Of a stretch of DNA of 64,000 bases, positions 34,367 to 43,553 are shown one piece after another. The translations under genes were made by a program, and so were the position numbers. The stretch lies in assembly GCF_016899755.1 (NCBI RefSeq), contig NZ_JACJJC010000003.1, forward strand, positions 1 through 64,000, written 5' to 3'. This stretch comes from Sutterella massiliensis (GTDB lineage Bacteria; Pseudomonadota; Gammaproteobacteria; Burkholderiales; Burkholderiaceae_F). The notes beneath the pieces are model-generated. The model saw only the letters and a program-made list of their open reading frames with translations, did no database searches and was not told the origin of the DNA. Position 1 is the stretch's first letter. Each line of letters begins with the position of its first letter.

Positions 34367-35614
34367 ATGCATTTTCTCGTCGTCGGCGCCGGTCTCTCCG
34401 GCCTCCTTGCATCACTCGAGCTCATCGACCGCGGCCACCGCGTTACCCTTGTCGAAGCCGAGTCCGCGCCCTGCCGGGGCGCGAGCTTCAGCATGGCTTC
34501 GACGACCGGCGAGCTGCGACCGTTTCTTCCGATTGAACCGCTCACGCTCGGCGAGCGCCTGAAGCGTCGCATTAGCTGCGCGAACGGCGCGCTGCGCTAC
34601 GGCACCAAAGAAGCGCTTCGCTATCAGGGCTTTGTTAAGACTGCAGCAGACCTTTCGACGCCCGAGCGCGTTGAAGCCGCGAGAAGTTTTGCCTCGCTCC
34701 TTTCGCTTCGCGCGCAAACGCTTCTGAGCGAGCTCACGATGCGCTACGCACTCGCAAGCGAACGCAGCATCGGACTCATGCATATTTACGACGAGATGGA
34801 GCCGCCCGCTCCCATGGGAAGCGAAAGCGAACTCTCGCCCGCTTATGCGCGCGCGGCGCAGCCGATGCTTCCCGAGTCGCTCGCGCTCGAGCACGTCGTC
34901 TTCAATCCCGACGGCGCCACCTTCTCCGCGAGCCTGCTTGCACGAGAAGCAAAAGAAATATTGCAAAAGCATCCCCTCTGCGAAGTTTTATGCGGCACGC
35001 GTGCGCTCGGAATTCTTGAGCGAGACGGCGTTGCGCGCGGCATTCTCACGGAGAACGGACCGCTGGAAGCCGACGGCACCCTCGTCGCGGCCGGCAGCAA
35101 ATCGCTCGACGTTTTGCACGGGAGCGCCTTGTCGGAGGAAACCTGCGAGCGGCTCGCACCCGCGACGCGTCTCATGCTTTCTGCCGAGCGCTGCGAAGCC
35201 GCGCAGCACACGCCCGTCGGGCTCGCCTTCAATGACGATGCAATCGCGGCGCCCGTCGGCGAGTCGATCCGCATATGCGGCCCCTGGCACTTGGGCGAAG
35301 CCGACGAAATCGAAAAGGAAGCGGGCTACAAAGCGCTCTGGGCCACCGCAATGCATTTTCTGCCCGAGAGCGCACACTGGAACAAAGGCCGCTATCTCGC
35401 ACAGACCGTTCTTGTTTCGCCGGACGGCCTGGGACTCATCGGCGCGAGCGCACTTTCGGGACTTTCGCTCTCGATCGGCGGGGGCTTTCACAGCGCCGAC
35501 TTCTGCGCGCTGTACGCCAAGGTGGCCGCGAGCTCGCTTACAGGTGAAGCACTCGAAGAAGAAGACCGCGACTTTGCCGAGACGCTTTCGCCGAACCGCT
35601 TTGAACGCTGTTAA
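34367..35614 (+). CDS. FAD-dependent amino-acid oxidase/dehydrogenase (DadA-like)
   Basis: The 415-residue protein opens with the FAD-binding motif VVGAGLSGLLASLELIDRGH and VTLVEAE. A DAO-type substrate domain follows, and the C-terminus has the second nucleotide motif VLVSPDGLGLIGASALSGL and GGGFHSADFCALYA. It is most similar in layout to D-amino-acid dehydrogenase small subunits, which feed electrons to quinone. The substrate cannot be read from sequence. GC content is high, like the chromosomal genes that follow. Confidence 0.8.
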   Translation: MHFLVVGAGLSGLLASLELIDRGHRVTLVEAESAPCRGASFSMASTTGELRPFLPIEPLTLGERLKRRISCANGALRYGTKEALRYQGFVKTAADLSTPERVEAARSFASLLSLRAQTLLSELTMRYALASERSIGLMHIYDEMEPPAPMGSESELSPAYARAAQPMLPESLALEHVVFNPDGATFSASLLAREAKEILQKHPLCEVLCGTRALGILERDGVARGILTENGPLEADGTLVAAGSKSLDVLHGSALSEETCERLAPATRLMLSAERCEAAQHTPVGLAFNDDAIAAPVGESIRICGPWHLGEADEIEKEAGYKALWATAMHFLPESAHWNKGRYLAQTVLVSPDGLGLIGASALSGLSLSIGGGFHSADFCALYAKVAASSLTGEALEEEDRDFAETLSPNRFERC

Positions 35615-35741
35615 GCGCCGCTTCGCGACTCTTCCCGCTCGGACAAAAACCGAACCGTTACAATGGCGCGCATCGACACATTGCGCGCCGCGCCATCCTC
35701 ACTTCAGCGCCCGCGCCTCCCATTCCCGCGAGGAATCACAC

Positions 35742-37193
35742 ATGTCTCAGACCATCCTCAATTTAGAAGAAGCTCAAGACCTGGAAGCCCGCGCTTCGCA
35801 CCGCATCGGCGAAGATGCACTCATGCGCCGCGCCGGCGCTTTTGCCGCCGAAGAAATTGCCCGCCGCGCCCCTGGCCGCGCCATCACCGTGCTCGCGGGT
35901 CCGGGCAACAACGGCGGCGACGCACTCTGCTGCGCACGCCTGCTCAAGGAAAAGGGCTTTGCCGTGACGGTTGTCTCGCCCGCGCCGCAGACCTCCGAAC
36001 TTGCGCGTACCATGCGCGACGAATGGCTTGCTGCGGGCGGCGAAGTGATTGAAGACCCGTACCAGAGCCCGAAGGCTGACCTCGTCGTCGACGGGCTTTT
36101 CGGCACCGGACTCGACCGTCCGATCAAGGATCCTTTCCTCGATGCCGTTCTCTGGTTCTCCGAGCGCCAGGCTTATAAGGTCGCGCTCGACATTCCGACG
36201 GGCCTCAACGCAGAAACGGGTCACTGGGCGGGCAACATGCCCGGATGCCGCGCGGACCTCACGATCACGTTCCTGAGCCACAAGGCCGGCCTCTACATGA
36301 ACGAAGGCGTCGAAGCCGCAGGCGAAGTCGTTCTCTCCGAACTCGATATCTCCGTTCCGCTCACGCGCCTCGGCCTCATTGACGAAAGCGACTACGAACA
36401 CGTTCTGAAGCCCCGAACCAAGTATTCGCACAAGGGCACGTTCGGTCACCTCGCCGTCGTGGGCGGCGATGCCGGCCGCATCGGCGCGGCGCTCCTGGCT
36501 GCGCGCGCGGGCCTACGCATCGGTGCAGGCACCGTAACGGTCGAACTTCTTGCCGAAAACGCGCTCTCGGTCGATCCCCTGCAGCCCGAACTCATGTTCG
36601 CGCAGACGCCGCTTGACTTCGAGCAGTTCACCGCCGTTGTGATCGGGCCGGGGCTCGGCACGAGCGAGAAGGCCAAAGCGCGCCTTGAAGCGGCGCTCGC
36701 CTCGACAAAGTCCCTCGTGATCGACGCCGACGCGCTCAACATCATCGCCGCCGACAAGCGCTTCCTCGAACTTCTGCTGCACCGAACTGCGGCGACCGTC
36801 ATCACGCCGCACGAAGTTGAAGGCGCGCGCCTGCTGCGCGTCGAACCCGCGACCATCAACGCCAACCGCGTCGACGCCGTTCGCGACATTGCGCTCCAAA
36901 CGGGGGCGACGACGGTTTTGAAGGGTCCGGGCACGCTTGTTGCCATGCGCAGCTCCCGCACGTGGCTCTCGCCCGCGGCGGATGCGTCGCTCGCGACGGC
37001 TGGCAGCGGCGACGTGCTCGCCGGCATGATCGGCGCACTTCTTGCGCAGCGCTACGACACGATCGAAGCCGTGCTCGCTGCGGTAAGCCTGCACGGCGCC
37101 GCCCCGCAGGGCCGCCTCGCCGGCGTCGTCGCGAGCGACATCGCCGCTGCCGCTGCCGCTCTGCTTGACGAAGCCCGCCGCAAGGCAAGCTAA
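35742..37193 (+). CDS. nnr: Bifunctional NAD(P)H-hydrate epimerase/dehydratase
   Basis: A 483-residue fusion. Residues 1-210 form the YjeF_N epimerase domain with GPGNNGGDALCCARLL and DGLFGTGLDR. Residues 230-483 form the ADP-dependent dehydratase with VIGPGLGTSEKAKARL, DADALNIIA, ITPHEVEGARLL, VLKGPGTLV and the signature AGSGDVLAGMIGALLAQ. It repairs damaged NAD(P)HX. ATG 35742 is set by GAGGAA upstream. Confidence 0.95.
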   Translation: MSQTILNLEEAQDLEARASHRIGEDALMRRAGAFAAEEIARRAPGRAITVLAGPGNNGGDALCCARLLKEKGFAVTVVSPAPQTSELARTMRDEWLAAGGEVIEDPYQSPKADLVVDGLFGTGLDRPIKDPFLDAVLWFSERQAYKVALDIPTGLNAETGHWAGNMPGCRADLTITFLSHKAGLYMNEGVEAAGEVVLSELDISVPLTRLGLIDESDYEHVLKPRTKYSHKGTFGHLAVVGGDAGRIGAALLAARAGLRIGAGTVTVELLAENALSVDPLQPELMFAQTPLDFEQFTAVVIGPGLGTSEKAKARLEAALASTKSLVIDADALNIIAADKRFLELLLHRTAATVITPHEVEGARLLRVEPATINANRVDAVRDIALQTGATTVLKGPGTLVAMRSSRTWLSPAADASLATAGSGDVLAGMIGALLAQRYDTIEAVLAAVSLHGAAPQGRLAGVVASDIAAAAAALLDEARRKAS

Positions 37194-37237
37194 GCAACGC
37201 AGAAGAAACGAGATCGACAGCACAAGCAGACAAAAAA

Positions 37238-37270
37238 CCGCCGCGAACGACCTTCATCGCGGCGGCTTTT
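37238..37270 (+). terminator. Rho-independent terminator of nnr
   Basis: CCGCCGCGA and TCGCGGCGG form a 9-bp stem followed by CTTTTCTTTT. It lies 45 bases after the nnr stop and separates nnr from the repeated RNA units. Confidence 0.85.
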
Positions 37271-37454
37271 CTTTTGAACCTTTCTGAGCGTCGGACAAGA
37301 AAGTTGTAAATTCAAAATGCAATAAAAATTTAGTTTTTTCAACGACTTGAAAAACTCCAAGCGACTCGTTTGTATCTTCTTGCCGCCGGTAGCCAAACCT
37401 CGCAACATCCTCGGCAACTTTTGAAATACCTTTCGAGGCCGGCTTCGATACCAT

Positions 37455-37569
37455 TCATCTCGCAGCGGAACCGAAGAGAGAGACGGAACCGCTGGGTTTC
37501 TCCTGACTTAGGTTGAGAAAATTGAGGGTTGGCCTCGCAGGCGACGGGAAACGCCTGCGAGGTTTTTTT
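37455..37569 (+). ncRNA. Structured RNA unit, copy 1
   Basis: A purine-loop hairpin (37463-37494) has stem CAGCGG/CCGCTG, a symmetric AA/AA internal loop, a CCG/CGG inner stem and an AAGAGAGAGA loop. A TTTCTCC stretch just after it can pair with the loop. A strong terminator follows: CCTCGCAGGCG/CGCCTGCGAGG at 37533-37562 plus seven T residues. About 130 bases upstream are also shared with copy 2, including CAACCTCGGCAA-like and GAAATACCTTT elements that may form the promoter. No protein signal is convincing. This looks like a small RNA of about 115 bases. Confidence 0.65.
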
Positions 37570-37852
37570 CGTCCGTATTTCGCCGAAACACCGGACGACG
37601 CAACGGTGACAACGTGTGCCGCGCCTGCGGTTCGCCCGCCGCTTTCCGGTTCTTGAAGCTGATTCTTTTTCTGCTTCAAATACGGCCGGCACCGACGAAA
37701 TTTGTAACGTCAATTCTTAGTGAAATTTTATGTTTTTCAATGACTTATATTAAATTAAGTCAACGCTTTGTTTCTGCTCGAGACGGACAGCCAAACCTCG
37801 CAACAACCTCGGCAAGTTTTGAAATACCTTTTGCAGTGCACTTCGATACCAT

Positions 37853-37967
37853 TCATCTCACGGCGGAACCGAAGAGAGAGACGGAACCGCCGGGTTTCTC
37901 CTGACTTAGGTTGAGAAAATTGAGGGTTGACCTCGCAGGCGACGGGAAACGCCTGCGAGGTTTTTTT
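37853..37967 (+). ncRNA. Structured RNA unit, copy 2
   Basis: Nearly identical to copy 1, but the main stem is CGGCGG/CCGCCG (37861-37892): both partners of one pair changed together (A-T to G-C), so the stem is preserved. The loop, the linker TGACTTAGGTTGAGAAAATT and the terminator (37931-37967) are conserved. It lies 398 bases after copy 1. Confidence 0.65.
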
Positions 37968-38279
37968 CATCCTTTGGCGTGCTTGGTCGCACTTCTTCGC
38001 GCCTCTTCTCGGTTTGTCGACCTCTTGGTCCTCTCAGTCCGCGATCCCCATTCAGTACAAAGAGCTGCATCTTTGCGACGCCTGACATCGCCGGCTTGAC
38101 CGCCACCTCGAATCAAGTCCAATAGAAATTTGTAAAAGCCGCTTCGTGCTGCCTGCCTGGCGCACAGTCCTCAACGAGCAGCGCACGCCAAATATGTTTC
38201 AGCGCGCTCGGTATACCTACAGATGGTTACATCCCTGCGAAGAATCGCAATACTTTTCAGGGTTTTCTTCTATATAGTT

Positions 38280-38393
38280 CATCTCACAGCGGAACCGAAG
38301 AGAGAGACGGAACCGCTGGGTTTCTCCTGACTAAGGTTGAGAAAATTGAGGGTTGGCCTCGCAGGCGACGGGAAACGCCTGCGAGGTTTTTTT
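38280..38393 (+). ncRNA. Structured RNA unit, copy 3
   Basis: The hairpin at 38288-38319 has the copy-1 stem CAGCGG/CCGCTG and the same loop. The linker differs by one base (ACTAAGG for ACTTAGG). The terminator is at 38357-38393. Upstream DNA differs from copies 1 and 2 and carries a TATATA box at about 38270, so this unit may have its own promoter. It lies 427 bases after copy 2. The remaining DNA between copies and up to 38564 shows no supported gene; a GATGCCGGC/GCCGGCATC hairpin is present near 38470-38495. Confidence 0.65.
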
Positions 38394-38564
38394 CGTTTTG
38401 CGCTTCTTGAAATGTTGCGCCCGGCCTTCGTTGCCGATCTGCCTGCTGGCTGCCTGCCTGCCAATGCGAAGATGCCGGCGCTTGCGGCCGGCATCCCTCC
38501 CGTCGAATCGCGCGCTCTGCGCGTCGATCCTGTCAGGCGGCTTTACGCCGCCCTTCCTTACCGA

Positions 38565-38942
38565 TCACCCGCGTCGCAGCCGCAGGGGCTTGCCGGGCTC
38601 GGGCGGGAAGTGCTTCTCGGGATCGTAGCGAAAGTCCTGCTTGGGCTTTCCCGCACGCAGCGCACGGCGCATCCAGTCCGGAATCATCCCGCGGCCGTCC
38701 CACACTTCTCCCCACGGACCGACATAGAGCTCGCAGTCGCCTTTCGGATAGAGCTCCGAAGGATTGAGGCCGAAGCGTTCGACGAGTTCGTTGACGCTGC
38801 CGATGCCCGCACGGCGCTCGCGCGTTTCCTGCGCGTGCTCTACTTCCTCAGCCATGGCAAGGAGCTCCTGCTGCAGAGCTTCGAGTCGCTTTTGCTCGTC
38901 CTGTATGGCCTGATAGCGCCGCAGAATTTCCGACGAATCCAT
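38565..38942 (-). CDS. H-NS family nucleoid-associated protein
   Basis: A 125-residue protein: an N-terminal coiled coil (RRYQAIQDEQKRLEALQQEL) for oligomerisation, a linker, and a C-terminal DNA-binding region with WDGRGMIPDWMRRALRAGK, equivalent to the H-NS WSGRGRTPAWI core. Such proteins silence AT-rich and foreign DNA. ATG 38942 with AGGAAAC upstream is chosen. It is convergent with the repeated RNA units and 5 kb from the conjugative element, a plausible silencing target. Confidence 0.88.
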   Translation of the reverse strand: MDSSEILRRYQAIQDEQKRLEALQQELLAMAEEVEHAQETRERRAGIGSVNELVERFGLNPSELYPKGDCELYVGPWGEVWDGRGMIPDWMRRALRAGKPKQDFRYDPEKHFPPEPGKPLRLRRG

Positions 38943-39120
38943 TAATTGTTTCCTATTATTTTTGTTTGATAACCGGCGATTATAGCGTTGCCGGCACGAC
39001 GCTCCGAGGGCGCCCCTCGAGCTCCCGCCCGAGGGGCGTGCACAAGCGCCTCTGTTCGGACCTTGCGGCAAAGCTGCTTCGGCAGCAAAATGGAAAAGCT
39101 TTTCATTTTTGGAGGCTCAC

Positions 39121-39906
39121 ATGCGTTCCACGATTCCCTGGCCTTATGCGCGCGTGGCCGCCCACCGCGGCTGCGGCACGACGGCCCCTGAAAACACGCT
39201 AGAAGGCTTTCGCAACGGCTTGCGCTTCGGCTATCGCGCGATTGAAACCGACGCGATGCTTGCCAAGGACAAGGTGCCCGTCATCATTCACGACGAGAAG
39301 CTCGCCCGCACGGTTTTGGGCGACGAGCGCACCGTCCCCGAGCTCACGTCGCTCGAATTCCGTTCGCTCGACGCCGGGAGCTGGTTCGGTCCCGCCTATT
39401 GCGGCGTCACACCCCCGAGTCTCGAGCAGGTCATTCGCTGGTGCCGCGCCAACGATGTCTGGATGAATATCGAAATCAAGCCCGCCATGGGCGCGGCGCT
39501 CGAAACGGGCCGCGTCGTGGGCGAACTCACCGCCAAGCTTTACGCTGACACGATCGTCAAAGACGGCTTCAAGCAGGAAAACATTTCGCCCGCTTGTCCG
39601 CTTTTTAGCTCGTTCGAGCGCGATGCGCTTCGCGGCGCCATGGAGACTGCGCCCGATATCCCGAGAGGCTTCCTCATTGACGAAATCCCGGACGACTGGC
39701 GCGATGTGCTCGAAGAAATGCAGTGCGTGTCGCTTCACACCAACTGGAAGCGCATGACGCCCGAATTCGTTCGCGAAGTGAAGGACTTGGGCTACTGGGT
39801 GTTCTGCTGGACGCCCAACGACCCGGTGAAGATTCTCGAACTCTTCCGCTGGGGCGTCGATGCCGTCTGCACGGATAGACTCGACCTGGTGCCGCCTTCG
39901 CTTTGA
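39121..39906 (+). CDS. ugpQ: Glycerophosphodiester phosphodiesterase
   Basis: A 261-residue GDPD-fold protein with AAHRGCGTTAPENTLEGF (catalytic His and the Glu-Asn pair), AIETDAMLAKDKVPVIIHD and the C-terminal LGYWVFCWTPNDP and VDAVCTDRLDL. It lacks a signal peptide, so it acts in the cytoplasm, converting glycerophosphodiesters to glycerol 3-phosphate and an alcohol. ATG 39121 follows a GGAGG site. Confidence 0.93.
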   Translation: MRSTIPWPYARVAAHRGCGTTAPENTLEGFRNGLRFGYRAIETDAMLAKDKVPVIIHDEKLARTVLGDERTVPELTSLEFRSLDAGSWFGPAYCGVTPPSLEQVIRWCRANDVWMNIEIKPAMGAALETGRVVGELTAKLYADTIVKDGFKQENISPACPLFSSFERDALRGAMETAPDIPRGFLIDEIPDDWRDVLEEMQCVSLHTNWKRMTPEFVREVKDLGYWVFCWTPNDPVKILELFRWGVDAVCTDRLDLVPPSL

Positions 39907-39990
39907 GATAACTCTCAGCGATCAAGCGGGCATTGGGAGGTTACTCTATCAGAGATATGCGCTCGGTGGCGCCGGCTGCGCACAGTGCGT

Positions 39991-41022
39991 TCAGTTGGCG
40001 TCTTGAGTTTCGCCAGGGGCGGCGCCTTGCGCCGCCTCGTTCTTTTCCACGCCGCCAATTGCGGCTTCGCCGCGGCGCGCCCAGTCGCGAATGATGCCGC
40101 GCAGCCATTGGTGTGCGGGATCGCGCTGCAGCGACTCGCGCCAAACGAGCACGATTTGCTTGGCAGCGGGCTGCGGCAATTCTGCCGGGAGCGGCAGCCA
40201 CGCAAGCTTGTAGCGCGAGCGCATGCTTAAAGCGCCGCGCTTAGGCACCAGCATCAGAAAGTCGCTCTCTTCGAGCGCAACGGCGAGATCGATCGCATTC
40301 GTGCTCGAGCAGACGACCTGATCGCGTCTTTCGGGCACCTCACCCAAAAGCTGCCTGTCCCACGACGCGTTATGGAGATTGGCGCTCACCGTCATCGCGA
40401 GGCGCTTGTAGCGCAGCAACGCCGACAAGGTCGGCGCGCCCCCGCCGAATTCGCGAACAAGCGGATGATCCTCTCGCAGGAGTATGCCGATTTCAATCGG
40501 AAAGAGCGGCAGCGTTCTGAGCGCAGGCGGCACCGCGCGGTCGGGTACGAGCGCGAGGTCGAGTTCGCCCGCCTCGATCTGATCCCAAATGCGCGACGTG
40601 CGGTGATGCATCTCGAGGTGTACGCTCGGAGCTTCGCGTGCAACGCGGCTGATGGCGTAGGCAAGAAGCTCGGGCACGACAAGACCGCGCGCGGCGATCG
40701 AAAACGTGCGCCGCAGCGTCGCCGGATCGAACGACGGCTGTGAGAAGAGCCGATCGGTCTGCTCGATCGTTCGACGCAGCTCGGGCTCAAGCCGCAGCAT
40801 GGCGTCGGTAGGCGTCAGGCCTCTCGCATGCGGCGTAAAGAGCGGATCGCCGAAGGCTTCGCGCAGGCGATCGAGCATGCGGGACGCCGCGCTCAGCGAC
40901 AGCCCGAGGTGCTCGGCCGTGCGCGAGAGCTTGCCCGACTGCGCGAGGTCGCTCAGGAACTTGAGCTGCGCGCGCGTGATCGAATCGGCTGCATTGATAT
41001 TGGGGCGATTGCTTCGAGACAT
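39991..41022 (-). CDS. LysR-family transcriptional regulator
   Basis: The 343-residue protein has the LysR winged helix at about residues 17-75 (AQLKFLSDLAQSGKLSRTAE, HLGLSLSAASRMLDRLRE) and a substrate-binding domain (SIAARGLVVPELLAYAISRV, LRTLPLFPIEIGILLREDHP, SSTNAIDLAVALEESDFLML). The C-terminal 30 residues are a polar Ala/Glu tail. It is encoded just downstream of assT on the same strand and may regulate the sulfotransferase cluster; the ligand is unknown. Confidence 0.9.
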   Translation of the reverse strand: MSRSNRPNINAADSITRAQLKFLSDLAQSGKLSRTAEHLGLSLSAASRMLDRLREAFGDPLFTPHARGLTPTDAMLRLEPELRRTIEQTDRLFSQPSFDPATLRRTFSIAARGLVVPELLAYAISRVAREAPSVHLEMHHRTSRIWDQIEAGELDLALVPDRAVPPALRTLPLFPIEIGILLREDHPLVREFGGGAPTLSALLRYKRLAMTVSANLHNASWDRQLLGEVPERRDQVVCSSTNAIDLAVALEESDFLMLVPKRGALSMRSRYKLAWLPLPAELPQPAAKQIVLVWRESLQRDPAHQWLRGIIRDWARRGEAAIGGVEKNEAAQGAAPGETQDAN

Positions 41023-41119
41023 CGGCTATTCCGCAAAGAAGTTCGCGCCCGCTTCCTTTTCCTCTGCGGACGCAGGGATGCGCGTTCGCGCACCCCGACA
41101 ACAAAAACGGGAAGCGCTC

Positions 41120-41134
41120 CAAATCGTCGATTTG
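41120..41134. promoter_or_regulatory. Palindrome upstream of the LysR gene
   Basis: CAAATCGTCGATTTG is a perfect 15-bp palindrome 98 bases ahead of the lysR-type start. It fits the interrupted dyads bound by LysR regulators and may be an autoregulatory site. Confidence 0.45.
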
Positions 41135-41199
41135 AAGCACCTCCCATATCAAGCTATCTGCAGCTCAAAAGCGTTTTGTTCGGCTGAGCGCCTCACGCT

Positions 41200-43038
41200 T
41201 TACTTCGCTACACCGGCCGGATCAAATGCCAGTTTGACATCAAAAGGCCAAGCCTGATAGCCCATCGTGTCCTGGAAGCGGATGAGCACGCTCGGATCGG
41301 TCGAGCCAAACTTGTACTCGGCAAGGTACGGATGCGGCTTGATCGGACCCTTCATGCCGCCCGACGGGCCGCTCAGACCGGACGTCGAGTAGTAGACGAC
41401 GAAGGAATCCTTGTCGGCCATGTACTTCGCCAGCCCCGTCACGGGCGAGTAGAAGGGATTGCCTTCCTTCTTGCCCACTTCGTAGACCTGTTCGACCGTC
41501 ATCTTCTTCTGATCGATCTTATACATCACGCCGCGGGTGTACTTGTCGCCCGCAAGCGCGGGCTGTTCCATGCCGCGCGCGTCGCCGTTGTCGAAGGCCG
41601 AGACGTAGATCACGTCCTTCGTGGACTTCGAGTCGACGCGCCAGGCGGTGTGCTGCGTCCAAGTCCAGTCGAAGTCGCCTTCGCACTTGCTGTCTTCGCA
41701 CTTGATGGGCTTGCCGTTCTTGTCGACGGGCGTCAGAACCTTCTTCGCAAGATCGCCCTTCCAGCCTTCGGGCGAAGCAAGAATCCACTTCACCTGCTTG
41801 TCGCGGCCGATTTTGATGATGGCGGACTGGTGACGCGAGCTGATAATGATCGAGTCGTCGGTCGGATCGTAGTCGACGGAATTGACGTGCGCCCAGTTGC
41901 GGCCCGCGCCCACGCCCGCGATATCGCCGAACTTGTCGTCCTTGTCCATTTCGGCGAGCTCTTCGGCCGACAAGGTCTTCCCGGCCTGCGAGGCGTCGAT
42001 GTTGAGGCACACGGCCCCCTGGTCGAGTGCCTTGATGACGTTGTCGCGATACGGATCGAGAATGTCGAAGAGGCGGAATTCGTCGACCACCTTGCCGTCG
42101 GCATCCACTTCGGCGATTACGTCGCGCACCGTGTGCACACGCTTGCCGTCGAGGCGGCGAAGGTCCGAAGAGGAAACGCGCAGAAAGATGTGGCCGTTTT
42201 CGGCGGCATCGAGCCCGTGCGAGTAGTCGGCGTAGTTGATCGGAAGACGGCGGTTGAAGATTTCGCGGCCGATCATGTCGTACTTCGCATAGCGCTGACC
42301 GTAGCCGAAGACGAGACCGCCGTCGACCGTCTGCTGGAAGCCCATGAGAATGCCGGACTTATAGGGCTGATCCGGATCGTACATCTCGAGGTCGGGCATC
42401 AGGTACCAGCGAACCGCACCGGTCGTATCGATGATGGCGTTCTCGGGACCGAAAGCCCATTCAAGCGCACCGCCCATCGGGTTGTTCCACACGACGCGCG
42501 AAGCGTCGGGCGGCGACGGGATGAGATTGTTGATGAAGTAGAGTCGGTCGCTGAAGGCCTTGTCCATCTTTTCGACCTTGAGGTCGAACGTCGTGTGGGA
42601 CTGGCCGGGCGTGCCGTTCGAGCGCAGGAACACCGGTGCCGTGTAGAACTGATAGCGATCCTTGAAGTGCTCGGTCTTGCCGTTAAAGTGACGGTCGTAC
42701 TCGACTTCAACCGTGTTGAGGTAGTCGGCGTAGAGGCCGAAAACGGGAACGCCCCCGTGCGTACGGAGGTTTTCGTCAGAGACCTTGTAGCTGATCGTCT
42801 GGCCGCCCTCTTTGGGCAGCACCGTGACAGTCGCGTTCGTGATCACGTAGCCGCCGTTGCGGATGACAGCGGTGAGCGGCGCGATGCGATAGGGATTCAC
42901 CATCACTTCGCCGATGTTGCCCTGCGCCATATAGGCAACTTTCGGGCCGCTCGCGCCGCCCGCGGCATAGGCGCCGCCCGCAAGCGCGGCAATGCTCGCG
43001 GCAAATACAGCAGCCGCAGCCGCTCGCTTGATCTTCAT
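41200..43038 (-). CDS. assT: Periplasmic aryl-sulfate sulfotransferase
   Basis: The 612-residue precursor has a signal peptide (KRAAAAAVFAASIAALAGGAYA). Active-site residues match the E. coli AssT set: H274 (DYSHGLD), H384 (NWAHVNS), R402 (SSRHQS) and H463 (TQHTAW), the last being the nucleophilic His. C447 and C452 correspond to the conserved disulfide, which is made by the dedicated DsbL-DsbI pair encoded divergently. AssT moves sulfate between phenolic compounds without PAPS. AAAGGAG precedes ATG 43038. Confidence 0.95.
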   Translation of the reverse strand: MKIKRAAAAAVFAASIAALAGGAYAAGGASGPKVAYMAQGNIGEVMVNPYRIAPLTAVIRNGGYVITNATVTVLPKEGGQTISYKVSDENLRTHGGVPVFGLYADYLNTVEVEYDRHFNGKTEHFKDRYQFYTAPVFLRSNGTPGQSHTTFDLKVEKMDKAFSDRLYFINNLIPSPPDASRVVWNNPMGGALEWAFGPENAIIDTTGAVRWYLMPDLEMYDPDQPYKSGILMGFQQTVDGGLVFGYGQRYAKYDMIGREIFNRRLPINYADYSHGLDAAENGHIFLRVSSSDLRRLDGKRVHTVRDVIAEVDADGKVVDEFRLFDILDPYRDNVIKALDQGAVCLNIDASQAGKTLSAEELAEMDKDDKFGDIAGVGAGRNWAHVNSVDYDPTDDSIIISSRHQSAIIKIGRDKQVKWILASPEGWKGDLAKKVLTPVDKNGKPIKCEDSKCEGDFDWTWTQHTAWRVDSKSTKDVIYVSAFDNGDARGMEQPALAGDKYTRGVMYKIDQKKMTVEQVYEVGKKEGNPFYSPVTGLAKYMADKDSFVVYYSTSGLSGPSGGMKGPIKPHPYLAEYKFGSTDPSVLIRFQDTMGYQAWPFDVKLAFDPAGVAK

Positions 43039-43553
43039 ATTTTTCTCCTTTCTTTCAGACTGTTCGCTGCGGCCTGAGGTCCCGCAACGACAAGTGCGAT
43101 CGTAGTGAGCTGACGGGCTTGCGCCAACGGGCGGACGCGGGAAGCAGCTTTCCGTTTTTCGGAAAGCTCGAGCATCACCGCCGATTTCCTTGTTTTCCGC
43201 GCGTTTTGCGGGAAGCTCGAGTGCACACAAGGCGCATCCTTCAAAATTAAGCAATCGCTTACTTTCGTTTCTTTCCTTCTGCAGCAGCAATATCAGAATG
43301 AAAAGGCAGCAAAATCGAGACTGAATTTCAAAATCTGAAATTGCTTTTTTACATTCTTTCGCATCCATCGGGGATATTCCCCCAAAACGGGGTTTTTGCC
43401 TCAATTTCGGCTATCCGCGGCAAAAATCCGAACGTATACTCCTTTCGTCACAGCGGAAAGCTCCGTCGTCGAGCACCGCTTTTCGATTTATAGAGGTGCT
43501 TCCAGGCCGCAGGCTCGAAAGCGCCGTTCACTCACGAAAAAGGAAGAAACGAA
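43039..43553. promoter_or_regulatory. Divergent assT / dsbL control region
   Basis: No gene is supported. A perfect AGCTTTCCG/CGGAAAGCT hairpin (43146-43168) and two AAGCTCGAG units about 50 bases apart lie on the assT side. A GGGGA/TCCCC dyad near 43371-43383 and a -10-like TATACT (43435-43440) lie on the dsbL side. The doubled element could be the binding site of the nearby LysR protein. Confidence 0.5.

Noticed and set aside
37339..38494. Several small open frames across the repeated units
   Set aside because: They mirror the RNA repeats (for example a repeated FSQPKSGET string), have no start context, and the compensatory stem change favours RNA over protein.
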